In this document: positions 47,494-57,456 of the stretch, one piece after another
Layout: every line of letters begins with the position of its first letter
Position numbering within the stretch: the first letter of the stretch is position 1
Source: an uncultured Cytophagaceae bacterium
GTDB lineage: Bacteria > Bacteroidota > Bacteroidia > Cytophagales > Spirosomataceae
Direction: 5' to 3'
Assembly: GCA_903898715.1 (NCBI GenBank)
Contig: CAIUGL010000103.1
Span: 1-64,000 of the forward strand
Length of the DNA: 64,000 nt
Program-made: the position numbers and the translations under genes
The notes under the pieces: model-generated
Databases searched by the model: none
The model's input: only the letters and a program-made list of their open reading frames with translations
What the model was told of the DNA's origin: nothing

Positions 47494-48600
47494 ATGAAAT
47501 CTCGCTTTTTATCGTTGGACATCCTCCGTGGCATTACGTTGGCCGCTATGATTTTAGTTAATACGTCCGGCAATGGCACATATACCTACGGTCCTTTACA
47601 ACACGCTGATTGGCACGGCTTCACACCCACGGACCTCGTATTTCCTACCTTCTTATTTATGGTGGGCGTTGCGATGCGATTCTCATTTAAAGCATTCAAC
47701 TACACATTAACTCCTGCCGTTCGATCCAAAATTCTAAAAAGAACGGTCTTGTTATTCCTCATTAATTACATCATATTCTATTTTCCTTTCATCGATTTTA
47801 CGTGGGAAAATTTGCGCTTTTTAAATGTATTGCCCCGCATTGCGTTATCGTATTGTGCCATTTCATTTATCACCTTAAGTGTCCCAGCGCGTTGGCTTAC
47901 CACGATAAATATCAGCTTTCTTCTTGCCTACTGGGCTATTATGGCCCTTTTGGGCGACACAGGTGTAGCTTATGAATTGGGATCAAATGCCGTTCTCAAA
48001 TTGGATTTGTTTCTCTTTGGACCTACCCACTTATATGATGGAAATGGTATTCCATTCGACCCAGAAGGCTTTTTGAGCACATTACCAGCCTTGAGTACCT
48101 GTTTATTTGGATATCAAGTCAGTTTGTATTTAGAGAAACAAAGGGACGCGCAAAAACCTGCATTAACCGGTTTGCTAGTATACGGTATTGGGCTAATCGT
48201 ACTGGCACTGATTTGGGACAAAAGCTTTCCCATCAACAAAAAATTGTGGACAAGTTCGTTTGTTCTAATGTGTGCAGGGATAGATTTTGTATTGATTGGC
48301 TTATTGAATTGGTGGATTGAAGTCAAGGAAAGGAATTTTGCGAATACCTTCTTCTTGGTTTTTGGTACCAATTCTATTTTAGCTTACGCCATCTCGGAAG
48401 TGTTAACGATCCAAATGTCACATGTCCAAATACAAGAGGGATCTGGAACAACGTCACTAAACGATTGGCTTTATTGGCATATTTTCGAACCGGTATTCGG
48501 AAAATTCAACGGATCACTCGCGTACGCAATCTGCTTCGTGCTGGTTTGTTGGTCCCTTTGCTATGTTTGCTACAAGCGAAAATGGTTTCTGAAAGTTTAA
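47494..48600 (+). CDS. DUF5009/HGSNAT-like membrane acyltransferase
   Basis: A 368-residue protein with about ten membrane segments. The N-terminus SRFLSLDILRGITLAAMILVN and the loop HADWHGFTPTDLVFPTFLFM are characteristic of relatives of heparan-alpha-glucosaminide N-acetyltransferase (NagX type), which transfer acetyl groups across the membrane. His in HADWHG corresponds to the catalytic region. The acceptor is unknown; cell-wall amino sugars or glycans are possible. Its 3' end overlaps the ROK gene by four bases, converging. Confidence 0.88.
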   Translation: MKSRFLSLDILRGITLAAMILVNTSGNGTYTYGPLQHADWHGFTPTDLVFPTFLFMVGVAMRFSFKAFNYTLTPAVRSKILKRTVLLFLINYIIFYFPFIDFTWENLRFLNVLPRIALSYCAISFITLSVPARWLTTINISFLLAYWAIMALLGDTGVAYELGSNAVLKLDLFLFGPTHLYDGNGIPFDPEGFLSTLPALSTCLFGYQVSLYLEKQRDAQKPALTGLLVYGIGLIVLALIWDKSFPINKKLWTSSFVLMCAGIDFVLIGLLNWWIEVKERNFANTFFLVFGTNSILAYAISEVLTIQMSHVQIQEGSGTTSLNDWLYWHIFEPVFGKFNGSLAYAICFVLVCWSLCYVCYKRKWFLKV

Positions 48601-49520
48601 GCAAACAACATCGCCGCACCGAATACACCCGCACTATCGCCTAATTTGGGCTTAACAATAGGGGTATTTACTTCACCAGAATTGAAAATGTATTTCTTTA
48701 TCCGATTATAACCTTCGGTATAAAGCAAGTCAATATTGCCTACACCGCCACCGATGACAATGACATCTGGGTCAAGCACGTTGATTAAGGTGGAAATGGC
48801 CCGACCGAAATTCTCCAACATGCGGTCTACGGTTGCCAAAGCAACGGGATCATTTCCCGCAAAATAAGCTTGCATAATCTGCGGCATGCGCATCTTTTGA
48901 CCCGACTGGCGTTCATAAAATAACTCCAATGCCGGTCCAGAAATCACGTGTTCAACACATCCAGCTTTCCCACAGTAACACGAATCGCCCCCCTCTTCTA
49001 AAATATTATGCCCCCATTCCCCTCCAATTCCATGTACACCTTTTACCACTTTTCCATGTGCAACCAATCCTCCTCCAACGCCAGTACCCATAATCACACC
49101 AAAGACAATTTCGGCTCCGGGGTGTACGTCCAAAACAGCACCTAAATGAGTTTCTGCCAATGCAAAACAATTCGCATCATTGGCAAGCGACACCTCACAT
49201 CCTAAAATAGCCGCCAAATCCGAAGCCATGGCCTGCCCATTCATACAGACCGTATTGCAATTTTTCATGGTTTGGGTACGCGGATCCAACACACCTGGGG
49301 TGGCAAAGCCCACTTGGACAGGTGATTCATTCAGTTCAGTCGCCACCTCGTCCACTAAGCGTTTGACTTGCAGTAGAATATGCGTATAACCTTTCGAAGC
49401 TTCTGTGTCAATGCGTTTGCGCATGATGACACGCGTAGGATTCTGCCGATCTAATACGGCACATTCAATTTTGGTTCCCCCTAAATCAACACCCCATAAA
49501 TTACCGCCTGTTGTCTTCAT
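48597..49520 (-). CDS. ROK family sugar kinase
   Basis: A 307-residue protein of the ROK family, probably a glucokinase or N-acetylhexosamine kinase. The phosphate loop is WGVDLGGTKIECAVLD at 9-24. The zinc-binding motif CYCGKAGCVEHVISGP and MGTGVGGGLVAHGK are typical. There is no helix-turn-helix, so it is a kinase rather than a repressor. It overlaps the 3' end of rsgA by 20 bases, suggesting coupling. Confidence 0.9.
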   Translation of the reverse strand: MKTTGGNLWGVDLGGTKIECAVLDRQNPTRVIMRKRIDTEASKGYTHILLQVKRLVDEVATELNESPVQVGFATPGVLDPRTQTMKNCNTVCMNGQAMASDLAAILGCEVSLANDANCFALAETHLGAVLDVHPGAEIVFGVIMGTGVGGGLVAHGKVVKGVHGIGGEWGHNILEEGGDSCYCGKAGCVEHVISGPALELFYERQSGQKMRMPQIMQAYFAGNDPVALATVDRMLENFGRAISTLINVLDPDVIVIGGGVGNIDLLYTEGYNRIKKYIFNSGEVNTPIVKPKLGDSAGVFGAAMLFA

Positions 49521-50433
49521 TTTCGAATATACTTAAATAGCTTAAATAGCGACTAGATGCAATTTCTCCAGACTCAACCGCCTTGATTACGGCACAAGCT
49601 GGCTCTGAAATGTGAACGCAATTGTTAAATTTACACGCGCCCAATAAGGCGCGCATTTCCGGAAAATAATGGGCTAGCTCTTCTTTTTCAATCTCGTGAA
49701 TTCCCATTTCATTAATGCCCGGACTATCAATTAAATAGGTTCCGTCACTTAATTCCCACATGGTTGAATAGGTCGTCGTATGCACACCTTTCTGAGCAAA
49801 ATCAGAGATTTCTTTGGTTTTAATCTGAAGATGTGGCGCTACAATATTCAACAAACTAGATTTACCTACACCTGAGTGACCGGCGATCAAGGAAACTTTC
49901 CCTTGAAACATAGCCTTAAATTCATCTACACCCTGATTTTTGGGGATCGAGGTAAATAAAATTCCATAGCCTAATTCTTGATACAACGCAGCATATTCAA
50001 AAACTTGATCTTGCTCCTCCTCGTCAAGTAAATCCATTTTGTTAAATACAATATGAACGGGAATGCGAAAAGCTTCCGCTGTCACTAAAAAACGATCCAA
50101 AAATCCAAGGGAAGTTTTGGGCGATTTTAAGGTCATGACAAAAATCGCTTGGTCAACGTTGGCGGCCAACATCTGCCCTTGGGCGGTTTTGTGAACTGAT
50201 TTACGAATCAAATAATTCGTGCGTGGTAGAATTTCTTCAATCAAGACGGTTTGATGCACCTCGTCTTCCATGGAAAACATCACCCAATCGCCTACGGCAA
50301 TTGGATTCGAAGTGGTAGGCCCCTTTAGCTTAAATTTGCCTTTCAAACGGCCATCAAAAACCTTTCCAGACTCAGCACGCACTTCGTACCAAGATCCAGT
50401 AGACCGCATAATTAAGCCTTTATTGAGCGACAT
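49501..50433 (-). CDS. rsgA: Ribosome small-subunit-dependent GTPase A
   Basis: A 310-residue circularly permuted GTPase that helps late 30S assembly. An N-terminal OB domain (GSWYEVRAESGKVFDGRLKG) precedes the GTPase motifs in permuted order: FNKMDLL (G4), TSIPKN (G5), GHSGVGKSSLLN (G1) and DSPGIN (G3). The C-terminal zinc site CKFNNCVHISEPAC is intact. ATG 50433 overlaps the waaA stop by 14 bases and is preferred; ATG 50409 is also possible. Confidence 0.96.
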   Translation of the reverse strand: MSLNKGLIMRSTGSWYEVRAESGKVFDGRLKGKFKLKGPTTSNPIAVGDWVMFSMEDEVHQTVLIEEILPRTNYLIRKSVHKTAQGQMLAANVDQAIFVMTLKSPKTSLGFLDRFLVTAEAFRIPVHIVFNKMDLLDEEEQDQVFEYAALYQELGYGILFTSIPKNQGVDEFKAMFQGKVSLIAGHSGVGKSSLLNIVAPHLQIKTKEISDFAQKGVHTTTYSTMWELSDGTYLIDSPGINEMGIHEIEKEELAHYFPEMRALLGACKFNNCVHISEPACAVIKAVESGEIASSRYLSYLSIFENEDNRR

Positions 50434-51673
50434 AGGCCTGATTTGTTTGTTCGATATACGACATAATTCGTTCAGTTGCCCCCGCTTGTAACGCAACAAA
50501 ATTTCTTGACATCACTTGTTTATTTACTAATAGATCTTCATCCTCAAAAATAACACGCATCGCTTGTTCCAATGTCGCAGCATCTGCAATGGGAAATGCT
50601 AAACCCAAAGAAACTAAATCTACCGCCTCATTAAATTTTTGATAATTTTTATTTCCAAAAAAGACCGTTGGCCCATACACCGCGGCCTCCAACGTATTAT
50701 GCAGACCAGCACCAAACGCCCCACCAATATACGCAAATGTAGCTCCACGATACATGGTGGCCAGTCGGCCTATTTCATCCACAATCAATACTTCCGCATT
50801 GTCAACTAACTCACCCGTAGAAAACATGACGGGTACAGACATTTGGTTTTTCCATGATTGAAGTTCCGCAGCGTGGATTTCATGGGGCACAATAACCCAT
50901 TTTAAGGGAAAAGCATGTGCATTTATGAGTGGAATAATGCAATCCAAATCAGCCTGCCAGGCAGATCCGACCACGATAAAAGCCTGATTGTCAACAAACT
51001 GGGTCAATAAATCCCAAGGGGATGAATTGCGTGCATTAGCTAAAACGCGATCAAAACGTGTATCACCAGCAACAGTCACTGCATGAATACCTATTGATTC
51101 GAGTAATTCTTTTGACTCTGTATTTTGAACAAAAAGGTGATTGAAGGAGGCCAACATCGATCTAAAAAATCCACCATACCATTGAAAAAATACATGATTG
51201 GGTCGGAAAATTCCAGAGACTAATAAGGTATGAATCCCTCGATCACGAAGTCCTTGCAAGTAGAAATACCAAAACTCATACTTGACAAATAGGGCAATTT
51301 TTGGCTTAACTAAATCTAAAAATCGGGCACTGGCATGGCGACCATCAAATGGCAAATAGCTTATATAATCGATGCCTGGTGTGTTTTTTCGAACTTCATA
51401 TCCGGATGGCGAATAAAAAGTGACTAAAATAAAATGATCTGGGTATTGATTTTTGAATGCCTCAATGATCGGTCGGCCTTGCTCGAATTCCCCCATTGAA
51501 GCGGTATGAATCCAAGCCACTGGCTTTTCATTCAAATGCATGGCAGACTCCAATCCCTCCCAAAGGGTTTGTTGGCCTTCATGCCACAATTTAGCTTTGG
51601 GATGAAACAAAGCAGCCAAACGCATGGTTTGGCGATATAAAAACAAGGCAAAAGAATAAAGCCAAACTCTCAA
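50420..51673 (-). CDS. waaA: 3-deoxy-D-manno-octulosonic acid transferase
   Basis: A 417-residue Kdo transferase that adds Kdo to lipid A precursor at the inner membrane. The N-terminal membrane anchor segment is RVWLYSFALFLYRQ; WIHTASMGEFEQGRPIIEAF and YVKYEFWYFYLQGLR are the acceptor domain motifs, and YIGGAFGAGLHNTLEAAVYG the donor-binding motif. Full length. Together with the GT9 gene it shows that the organism makes lipopolysaccharide. Confidence 0.95.
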   Translation of the reverse strand: MRVWLYSFALFLYRQTMRLAALFHPKAKLWHEGQQTLWEGLESAMHLNEKPVAWIHTASMGEFEQGRPIIEAFKNQYPDHFILVTFYSPSGYEVRKNTPGIDYISYLPFDGRHASARFLDLVKPKIALFVKYEFWYFYLQGLRDRGIHTLLVSGIFRPNHVFFQWYGGFFRSMLASFNHLFVQNTESKELLESIGIHAVTVAGDTRFDRVLANARNSSPWDLLTQFVDNQAFIVVGSAWQADLDCIIPLINAHAFPLKWVIVPHEIHAAELQSWKNQMSVPVMFSTGELVDNAEVLIVDEIGRLATMYRGATFAYIGGAFGAGLHNTLEAAVYGPTVFFGNKNYQKFNEAVDLVSLGLAFPIADAATLEQAMRVIFEDEDLLVNKQVMSRNFVALQAGATERIMSYIEQTNQAYVAQ

Positions 51674-51681
51674 GTTTTTAC

Positions 51682-51689
51682 TAAATTTG
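51682..51689 (+). promoter_or_regulatory. -7 element before the ytxJ-lipA operon
   Basis: TAAATTTG, an exact TAnnTTTG match, 49 bases before the ytxJ ATG; the -33 box is not clear. Confidence 0.5.
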
Positions 51690-51738
51690 ATGTTGAATTG
51701 ATAAAATTACAAAAATTAGCGGCACTTGCCACCATCCC

Positions 51739-52068
51739 ATGAATTGGAATCAACTAACAACAGAGCAACAACTGGACGAAATAATAGAGACATCGGCGGA
51801 AAAACCCGTAGTCATTTTCAAACACAGTACCCGTTGTTCGATTTCATCTACGGCATTAAGCCGACTAGAGCGTGCATGGGATGCCAATCAAACACCCGCA
51901 TTTTATTTAGATTTAATTGCCTATCGTCCTATTTCAGGATTAATCGCAGAGACATTTGATGTGGAGCATCAATCACCTCAGGTTCTTGTGATTGATCAAG
52001 GGAAATGTACCTATTCTGCCACACATTGGGATATATCCATGGATGAATTAAAGCCATTTTTAGCCTAA
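51739..52068 (+). CDS. ytxJ: YtxJ-family bacillithiol-system redox protein
   Basis: A 109-residue thioredoxin-fold protein with a monothiol motif, HSTRCSISSTAL (Cys33), characteristic of YtxJ. This family is associated with bacillithiol-using bacteria and may remove bacillithiol from proteins. The presence of a Cys-Ser site fits that. It begins a run of three closely spaced genes: gap of three bases to the next, ten to lipA. Confidence 0.88.
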   Translation: MNWNQLTTEQQLDEIIETSAEKPVVIFKHSTRCSISSTALSRLERAWDANQTPAFYLDLIAYRPISGLIAETFDVEHQSPQVLVIDQGKCTYSATHWDISMDELKPFLA

Positions 52069-52071
52069 ACC

Positions 52072-52830
52072 ATGCGTAAATTTTGGGGAGTTTTCTTGGT
52101 AGTTTGTTGTCCGCTGGTTTTACTAGGCCAACGGAAAAATACGGTCATTCAAGCCCCAAAAACAACCGTAAATACTTCAAAAAGTGAATGGTCATTAGGT
52201 GTATCTACGTCAACGAACTCCGGCATTTTTGGAGGTGTACAATTCCGCAAACCATGGGGTACAACAGAAAATAAAAATTTTGTGGGGCTAGAAGCTGCCA
52301 TTTTAAATGACTACCGTGAATTCACTTCCCCTTATACCTACAATGGTCGATCGCACAAAGACGGAAAACTAAATCAGTTGATTACAATTCGACCTGCCTT
52401 TGGACGGCAATGGACCTTGTTGCAAAAGTCCTCTGAAGGTGGGCAAAAACTTATGGGTTTGTTTTCCACTGGACCTAGCATAGGGCTACAAAAGCCATAT
52501 TATGTGGAAATATCGTATGATAATGGCGGTCAAGCCACCGCTGAAGTGCCGTATGCCAAAACGCTGGACAATACGTACAAAAAAGTGATTATCATGGGAG
52601 AAAGCAGTGTATTGAAGGGACTTAACGAATCCGTAATTGTTCCGGGTTGGCACGTTAAAACGGCTGTCAACATGGAAATTGAGACTTTAAAACAAAATAA
52701 TATTGGTATAGAAATCGGTTTTGTGGTGGATTACTTCACAAAACCAATTGACATGTTAAACCTTACGGCCGGTCGGCAAGTTTACACAACCGGTTACATC
52801 AGTTTTTCCATGGGAAAAAACACGAAATAA
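52072..52830 (+). CDS. Hypothetical exported beta-rich protein
   Basis: I do not recognise a named family. It is a 252-residue protein with a signal peptide (VFLVVCCPLVLLGQ). The rest alternates hydrophobic and polar residues and ends with VYTTGYISFSMGKNTK, which resembles a small outer-membrane barrel or a porin-like surface protein. Position between ytxJ and lipA suggests co-transcription but no shared function. Confidence 0.65.
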   Translation: MRKFWGVFLVVCCPLVLLGQRKNTVIQAPKTTVNTSKSEWSLGVSTSTNSGIFGGVQFRKPWGTTENKNFVGLEAAILNDYREFTSPYTYNGRSHKDGKLNQLITIRPAFGRQWTLLQKSSEGGQKLMGLFSTGPSIGLQKPYYVEISYDNGGQATAEVPYAKTLDNTYKKVIIMGESSVLKGLNESVIVPGWHVKTAVNMEIETLKQNNIGIEIGFVVDYFTKPIDMLNLTAGRQVYTTGYISFSMGKNTK

Positions 52831-52840
52831 CGCCTAAATC

Positions 52841-53710
52841 ATGATTGAATTACCACAAATAAGCCCTACCTCTTCCAATCGTAAACCAGATTGGTTACGT
52901 GTCAAATTACCCATTGGAGAGAATTACGCAAAAGTGCGCAAATTGGTTGACGAGTATAAATTACATACCATCTGCCAGTCGGGCAATTGCCCAAATATGG
53001 GCGAATGCTGGGGAGAGGGAACAGCAACATTTATGATTTTAGGCAACGTCTGCACACGATCTTGCACATTTTGTGCTGTGGCAACCGGTAGACCGCAAGA
53101 ATACGATGAAGATGAACCAAGACGTGTCGCCGAAGCAATTCAATTAATGCAGGTAAAGCACGCGGTCATCACTTCAGTCAACCGCGATGAATTAAAAGAT
53201 AAAGGAGCTGAAATTTGGTACCAAACAGTTCGTGCAGTAAAAGAAACAACTCCCGCAACGACCATTGAGACATTGATTCCAGATGTAAAGGCCAACTGGG
53301 ATGCCTTAATTCGTATGATTGAAGGAGGACAAGAAGTTGTTTCCCATAACATGGAGACGGTAGCACGTTTGTATCGCTATGTACGTCCACAGGCGAAATA
53401 TGAGCGGAGTTTGGAGCAAATCAAACGAACCAAAGAATTTGGAAAACGCAACAAATCCGGCATCATGTTGGGCCTAGGCGAAACAAAAGACGAAGTATTT
53501 CAAGCAATGGATGATTTAGTGGCACATGGACTTGATGTGTTGACCTTAGGACAATATTTACAGCCGACGAAAATGCACCACGAAGTCATTGAATGGATTC
53601 ATCCAGATACGTTCGCGATGTACAAAGAAGAAGGACTGAAGCGTGGACTTGCCTATGTTGAATCTGGTGCCCTAGTCCGTTCAAGTTATCACGCAGAACG
53701 ACACATCTAA
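52841..53710 (+). CDS. lipA: Lipoyl synthase
   Basis: A 289-residue radical SAM enzyme that inserts two sulfur atoms into octanoyl-protein to make lipoic acid. Both iron-sulfur sites are present: the auxiliary cluster [12 protein letters not shown] and the radical SAM cluster CTRSCTFC. The C-terminal serine ligand motif is VRSSYHAE. Length normal. The next gene's ATG directly abuts its stop. Confidence 0.97.
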   Translation: MIELPQISPTSSNRKPDWLRVKLPIGENYAKVRKLVDEYKLHTICQSGNCPNMGECWGEGTATFMILGNVCTRSCTFCAVATGRPQEYDEDEPRRVAEAIQLMQVKHAVITSVNRDELKDKGAEIWYQTVRAVKETTPATTIETLIPDVKANWDALIRMIEGGQEVVSHNMETVARLYRYVRPQAKYERSLEQIKRTKEFGKRNKSGIMLGLGETKDEVFQAMDDLVAHGLDVLTLGQYLQPTKMHHEVIEWIHPDTFAMYKEEGLKRGLAYVESGALVRSSYHAERHI

Positions 53711-54910
53711 ATGAGCGACATGCCATCACATCATCAGCCTACATACACCTATATCCTAGCGGGTGGCGGTATGGCCGGATTATCGTTGGCATTTTACCTC
53801 AATCAAAGCAGCGTACCATTTGATTCTATATTAATCATTGATCAAGCTGAGAAAAATACCCGGGATAAAACGTGGTGTTATTGGTCAGATCAACCCGAGA
53901 CATTTGACGCGGTGGTGGAGCATAGTTGGAACCAACTATGGTTTCATTCGTTCGATAATCGTAGTGACAAATTTTCGATTTTACCCTTTAGCTATCGTAA
54001 AATTCAAAGTGATTCTTGGTATGCATATATCCAAAAGGAGCTAAAGCAAAATCCCAAAATTCAGTTTATTCAAACCAAAGTTCTCGGCTTTTCATACGAA
54101 GGGCGTTATACCCAAGTTCGAACAGAGGCGGGTGATTTTACCGCGACCGAAAAGATCTTTGATAGTATCAGTGCCTTTCCTTGTGAGCTTGCGAATCCAC
54201 AGCATCTTAAACAACATTTTGTGGGTCTGACGATAGAAGCCAATTTTCCTATTTTTGACCCAGCTGCTGCCCATTTGTTTGACTTTAGAATTGCGCATAC
54301 ACCTGCCTGCGAGTTTATGTATGTACTACCTACGTCGGATCGAATCGCGTTGTTTGAACACACCTATTTTTCAGGCCAATTAAAAGAAAAACAGCATTAT
54401 TTGGACCAAATCAAGGCTTATTTATTCGGCGCCTATGGGTTGAGTGAAGATGATTATTTGGTTTTGGAAGAGGAATCAGGCATTATTCCAATGACTTTAT
54501 CGGAAGCCGAACCTCAAAATTTACACACGAAAGTAATACAAATTGGCACCTCCGGGGGATTTGTTAAATCAACCACGGGATATAGCTTTTTGCGTACGCA
54601 GCGGAAATTAAAAGAGTTGGTTGCCAATTTGCAAAATCAACACTGGGATGCCCCTGTGAATGATACAAAACCATTCAAAAAATGGATGGACCGCGTATTT
54701 TTACAAGTGCTCGTTGATCAAAAAATTAAAGGAAATAAGGTATTTGAATCGTTATTTCAAAAAAATAGACCTCAACTAATTTTGAGATTTCTAGAGGAGC
54801 AGACGACTATGTGGGAAGATTTAAAATTAATGACTTCCGTACCTACCCTGCCCTTTATGCAGGCTGCATTTAAAATTGCCTTAGCTGATCTACCTTTTCC
54901 TAAAAAATGA
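53711..54910 (+). CDS. crtY: Lycopene cyclase (CrtY type)
   Basis: A 399-residue flavoprotein of the CrtY/CrtL lycopene beta-cyclase family. The dinucleotide-binding loop is ILAGGGMAGLSLAFYL and KTWCYWSD, TEKIFDS and FEHTYFS are family features. It closes the ends of lycopene to make beta-carotene, so the organism is probably coloured. No other carotenoid gene is next to it. The start abuts lipA, implying co-transcription with lipA. Confidence 0.9.
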   Translation: MSDMPSHHQPTYTYILAGGGMAGLSLAFYLNQSSVPFDSILIIDQAEKNTRDKTWCYWSDQPETFDAVVEHSWNQLWFHSFDNRSDKFSILPFSYRKIQSDSWYAYIQKELKQNPKIQFIQTKVLGFSYEGRYTQVRTEAGDFTATEKIFDSISAFPCELANPQHLKQHFVGLTIEANFPIFDPAAAHLFDFRIAHTPACEFMYVLPTSDRIALFEHTYFSGQLKEKQHYLDQIKAYLFGAYGLSEDDYLVLEEESGIIPMTLSEAEPQNLHTKVIQIGTSGGFVKSTTGYSFLRTQRKLKELVANLQNQHWDAPVNDTKPFKKWMDRVFLQVLVDQKIKGNKVFESLFQKNRPQLILRFLEEQTTMWEDLKLMTSVPTLPFMQAAFKIALADLPFPKK

Positions 54911-54941
54911 TTGCCTTGCCCGAATATAAATCTTAAATTTG
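54911..54941 (+). promoter_or_regulatory. Bacteroidota-type promoter for metK
   Basis: TTG at 54911-54913, a 20-bp spacer and TAAATTTG at 54934-54941, an exact -7 match; the ATG is 31 bases downstream. Confidence 0.7.
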
Positions 54942-54971
54942 CACGTTTTTAAATCTAACAACCAATACCCA

Positions 54972-56228
54972 ATGGCTTATTTATTTACTTCAGAGTCAGT
55001 ATCCGAGGGACATCCCGATAAAGTAGCTGACCAAATTTCAGATGCGTTAATCGACCATTTCATGGCGTTTGACCCAACTTCTAAAGTAGCTTGTGAGACC
55101 CTAGTAACAACGGGGCAGGTTGTTTTAGCAGGTGAAGTAAATACCACAACCTATTTGGATGTGCAAGCCATTACACGTGATGTGATCCGTAAAATCGGTT
55201 ACACGAAATCTGAATATATGTTTGAAGCCAACTCATGTGGTATTTTATCTGCCATTCATGAGCAATCGGCCGACATTAATCAAGGTGTTGACCGTGCGAA
55301 TCCGGAAGAGCAAGGAGCAGGTGATCAGGGAATGATGTTTGGTTTTGCAACAAAAGAGACAGACAACTACATGCCTTTGGCATTGGATTTAGCACATAAA
55401 ATCCTTCAAGAATTATCGTATATCCGTAACAACGAGCCTAGCTTAATTGGTTATTTACGTCCGGATGCGAAATCTCAAGTAACCATCGAATACAGTGATG
55501 ATCATACGCCACAACGTATTGATACGATCGTTGTTTCGACTCAACATGATGACTTTGCAACGGAAGCGGAGATGTTGGCCAAAATCAAAAAAGACATCAT
55601 TGAAATCGTTATACCTCGCGTTAAAGCAAAGTTAAAGCCTGAATTACAAGCTTTATTTAACGATGCAATTACGTATCACATTAACCCAACGGGTAAATTT
55701 GTGATCGGTGGACCGCACGGAGATACTGGATTAACAGGTCGTAAAATCATCGTAGATACCTACGGTGGAAAAGGTGCTCACGGTGGTGGCGCATTCTCAG
55801 GAAAAGATCCTTCGAAAGTAGACCGCTCAGCAGCTTACGCGACGCGTCACATTGCGAAAAACTTAGTTGCTGCAGGCTTGTGTGACCAAGTATTAGTTCA
55901 AGTTTCCTATGCAATTGGTGTAGCTAAACCATGTGGTTTGTTCATTGATACGTACGGCACAGCAAAGGTTAACCTAACTGATGGCGAAATTGCACGTAAA
56001 GTAGAAGCTATCTTCGATATGCGTCCATACTTTATTGAGCAACGTTTGAAATTACGTAACCCAATCTATTCAGAAACTGCTGCTTATGGGCACATGGGTC
56101 GTAAAAATGAAGTTGTTACGAAAACATTCCATGGTCCAGGTGGTCAAAAAGTAACGAAAGAAGTGGAATTATTTACATGGGAAAAATTAGATTACGTAGA
56201 TGCAGTTAAGTCGGCATTCGGAATTTAA
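54972..56228 (+). CDS. metK: S-adenosylmethionine synthetase
   Basis: A 418-residue enzyme that makes S-adenosylmethionine from methionine and ATP. Motifs visible: [32 protein letters not shown] (ATP binding), [20 protein letters not shown] and [19 protein letters not shown]. The length is normal. ATG 54972 gives the standard N-terminus [14 protein letters not shown]; an upstream in-frame ATG at 54939 lies in the -7 element. Confidence 0.98.
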   Translation: MAYLFTSESVSEGHPDKVADQISDALIDHFMAFDPTSKVACETLVTTGQVVLAGEVNTTTYLDVQAITRDVIRKIGYTKSEYMFEANSCGILSAIHEQSADINQGVDRANPEEQGAGDQGMMFGFATKETDNYMPLALDLAHKILQELSYIRNNEPSLIGYLRPDAKSQVTIEYSDDHTPQRIDTIVVSTQHDDFATEAEMLAKIKKDIIEIVIPRVKAKLKPELQALFNDAITYHINPTGKFVIGGPHGDTGLTGRKIIVDTYGGKGAHGGGAFSGKDPSKVDRSAAYATRHIAKNLVAAGLCDQVLVQVSYAIGVAKPCGLFIDTYGTAKVNLTDGEIARKVEAIFDMRPYFIEQRLKLRNPIYSETAAYGHMGRKNEVVTKTFHGPGGQKVTKEVELFTWEKLDYVDAVKSAFGI

Positions 56229-56247
56229 TCAACCCCAATGATCATAC

Positions 56248-56279
56248 AAAAGGTGCTCTTACCCGGAGCACCTTTTTTT
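56248..56279 (+). terminator. Rho-independent terminator after metK
   Basis: An 11-bp stem (AAAAGGTGCTC / GAGCACCTTTT) with a seven-base loop, followed by a run of seven T. Confidence 0.9.
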
Positions 56280-56336
56280 ATGGGGTATTTTCCGCTTAAT
56301 TTGAACAAATATTAGTGAAAACGAGTTAGAGAATAC

Positions 56337-57455
56337 ATGCGTACATCAAGTAAAAAAGGGTTTTATTTCAAGGAATTTGAAGAAAAAAGCATTTCGCCTT
56401 TTGACAAGCTTTTTGGCATATTTAAGGAACTCATTACCCATACCTCCGGTGACTTCGATGAAGCCATTGATTGGTTACGGGAATTGGATAAGGAATATGA
56501 GTTAACCGACGAAAACTATACCATCGAAGATTTCATTGAAGACCTAAAAGCCAAAGGCTATATTCGGGAAGAAGTAGATGAAAATGGAGGTACAGGTATG
56601 GGGATTACAGCCAAAACCGAACGTGCCATTCGACAAACAGCGTTAGAAAACATTTTTGGCAATCTCAATAAAAGTGGCGCTGGAAATCACAAGACGAAGG
56701 CGTCAGGGCAAGGAGATGAATTGACGGGTGAATTTAGATCCTATCATTTTGGCGATGGTTTAGAAAAGATTTCGTTAACGGAAAGTTTAAAAAATGCCCA
56801 AATCAATCATGGAATAGGCGAATTTGAATTAACGGAAGACGATTTAGTCGTTGAAGACACCCAATACAAATCTCAAATGAGTACGGTATTGATGATTGAC
56901 ATCAGTCACTCCATGATTCTTTATGGGGAAGATCGCATCACACCTGCCAAAAAAGTAGCGATGGCTTTGGCTGAATTAATTACGACACGCTACCCCAAAG
57001 ACACGATTGATATATTAGTTTTCGGCAATGATGCATGGAGCATTTCGATAAAAGATATCCCCTATTTAAAAGTAGGACCATACCATACCAATACGGTCGC
57101 CGGGTTGCAGTTGGCCATGGATATTCTACGTCGGAAACGAAATACCAACAAGCAGATTTTCATGATTACGGATGGGAAACCGAGTTGTGTCAAGGAAAAA
57201 GACGGGAGCTATTACATGAACAGTAATGGACTTGACCCCTATGTGACTGAAAAATGTTACACACAAGCGGCTCAAGCACGTAAATTACATATACCCATCA
57301 CGACATTTATGATTGCCCGCGACTCTTATCTCCAACAGTTTGTGGATAAGTTTACAGAGGCAAATCAAGGGAAAGCCTTCTATACTGGATTACGCGGTTT
57401 AGGGGAAATGATATTTCAAGATTACGAAACGAATAGAAAGAAAAGACTCAAATAA
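56337..57455 (+). CDS. VWA-domain protein, partner of the AAA+ ATPase
   Basis: A 372-residue cytoplasmic protein with a C-terminal von Willebrand factor A domain. The metal-ion-dependent adhesion site is DISHS in LMIDISHSMILYGEDR (about 187-192), with a threonine in PYHTNTVAGLQLAM and an aspartate in FMITDGKPSC. The N-terminal 180 residues are acidic and helical, without a recognised domain. VWA proteins paired with MoxR/ChlI-type AAA+ ATPases act as metal-chelatase-like or chaperone complexes. One base separates it from the AAA+ gene. Client unknown. Confidence 0.82.
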   Translation: MRTSSKKGFYFKEFEEKSISPFDKLFGIFKELITHTSGDFDEAIDWLRELDKEYELTDENYTIEDFIEDLKAKGYIREEVDENGGTGMGITAKTERAIRQTALENIFGNLNKSGAGNHKTKASGQGDELTGEFRSYHFGDGLEKISLTESLKNAQINHGIGEFELTEDDLVVEDTQYKSQMSTVLMIDISHSMILYGEDRITPAKKVAMALAELITTRYPKDTIDILVFGNDAWSISIKDIPYLKVGPYHTNTVAGLQLAMDILRRKRNTNKQIFMITDGKPSCVKEKDGSYYMNSNGLDPYVTEKCYTQAAQARKLHIPITTFMIARDSYLQQFVDKFTEANQGKAFYTGLRGLGEMIFQDYETNRKKRLK

Positions 57456-57456
57456 G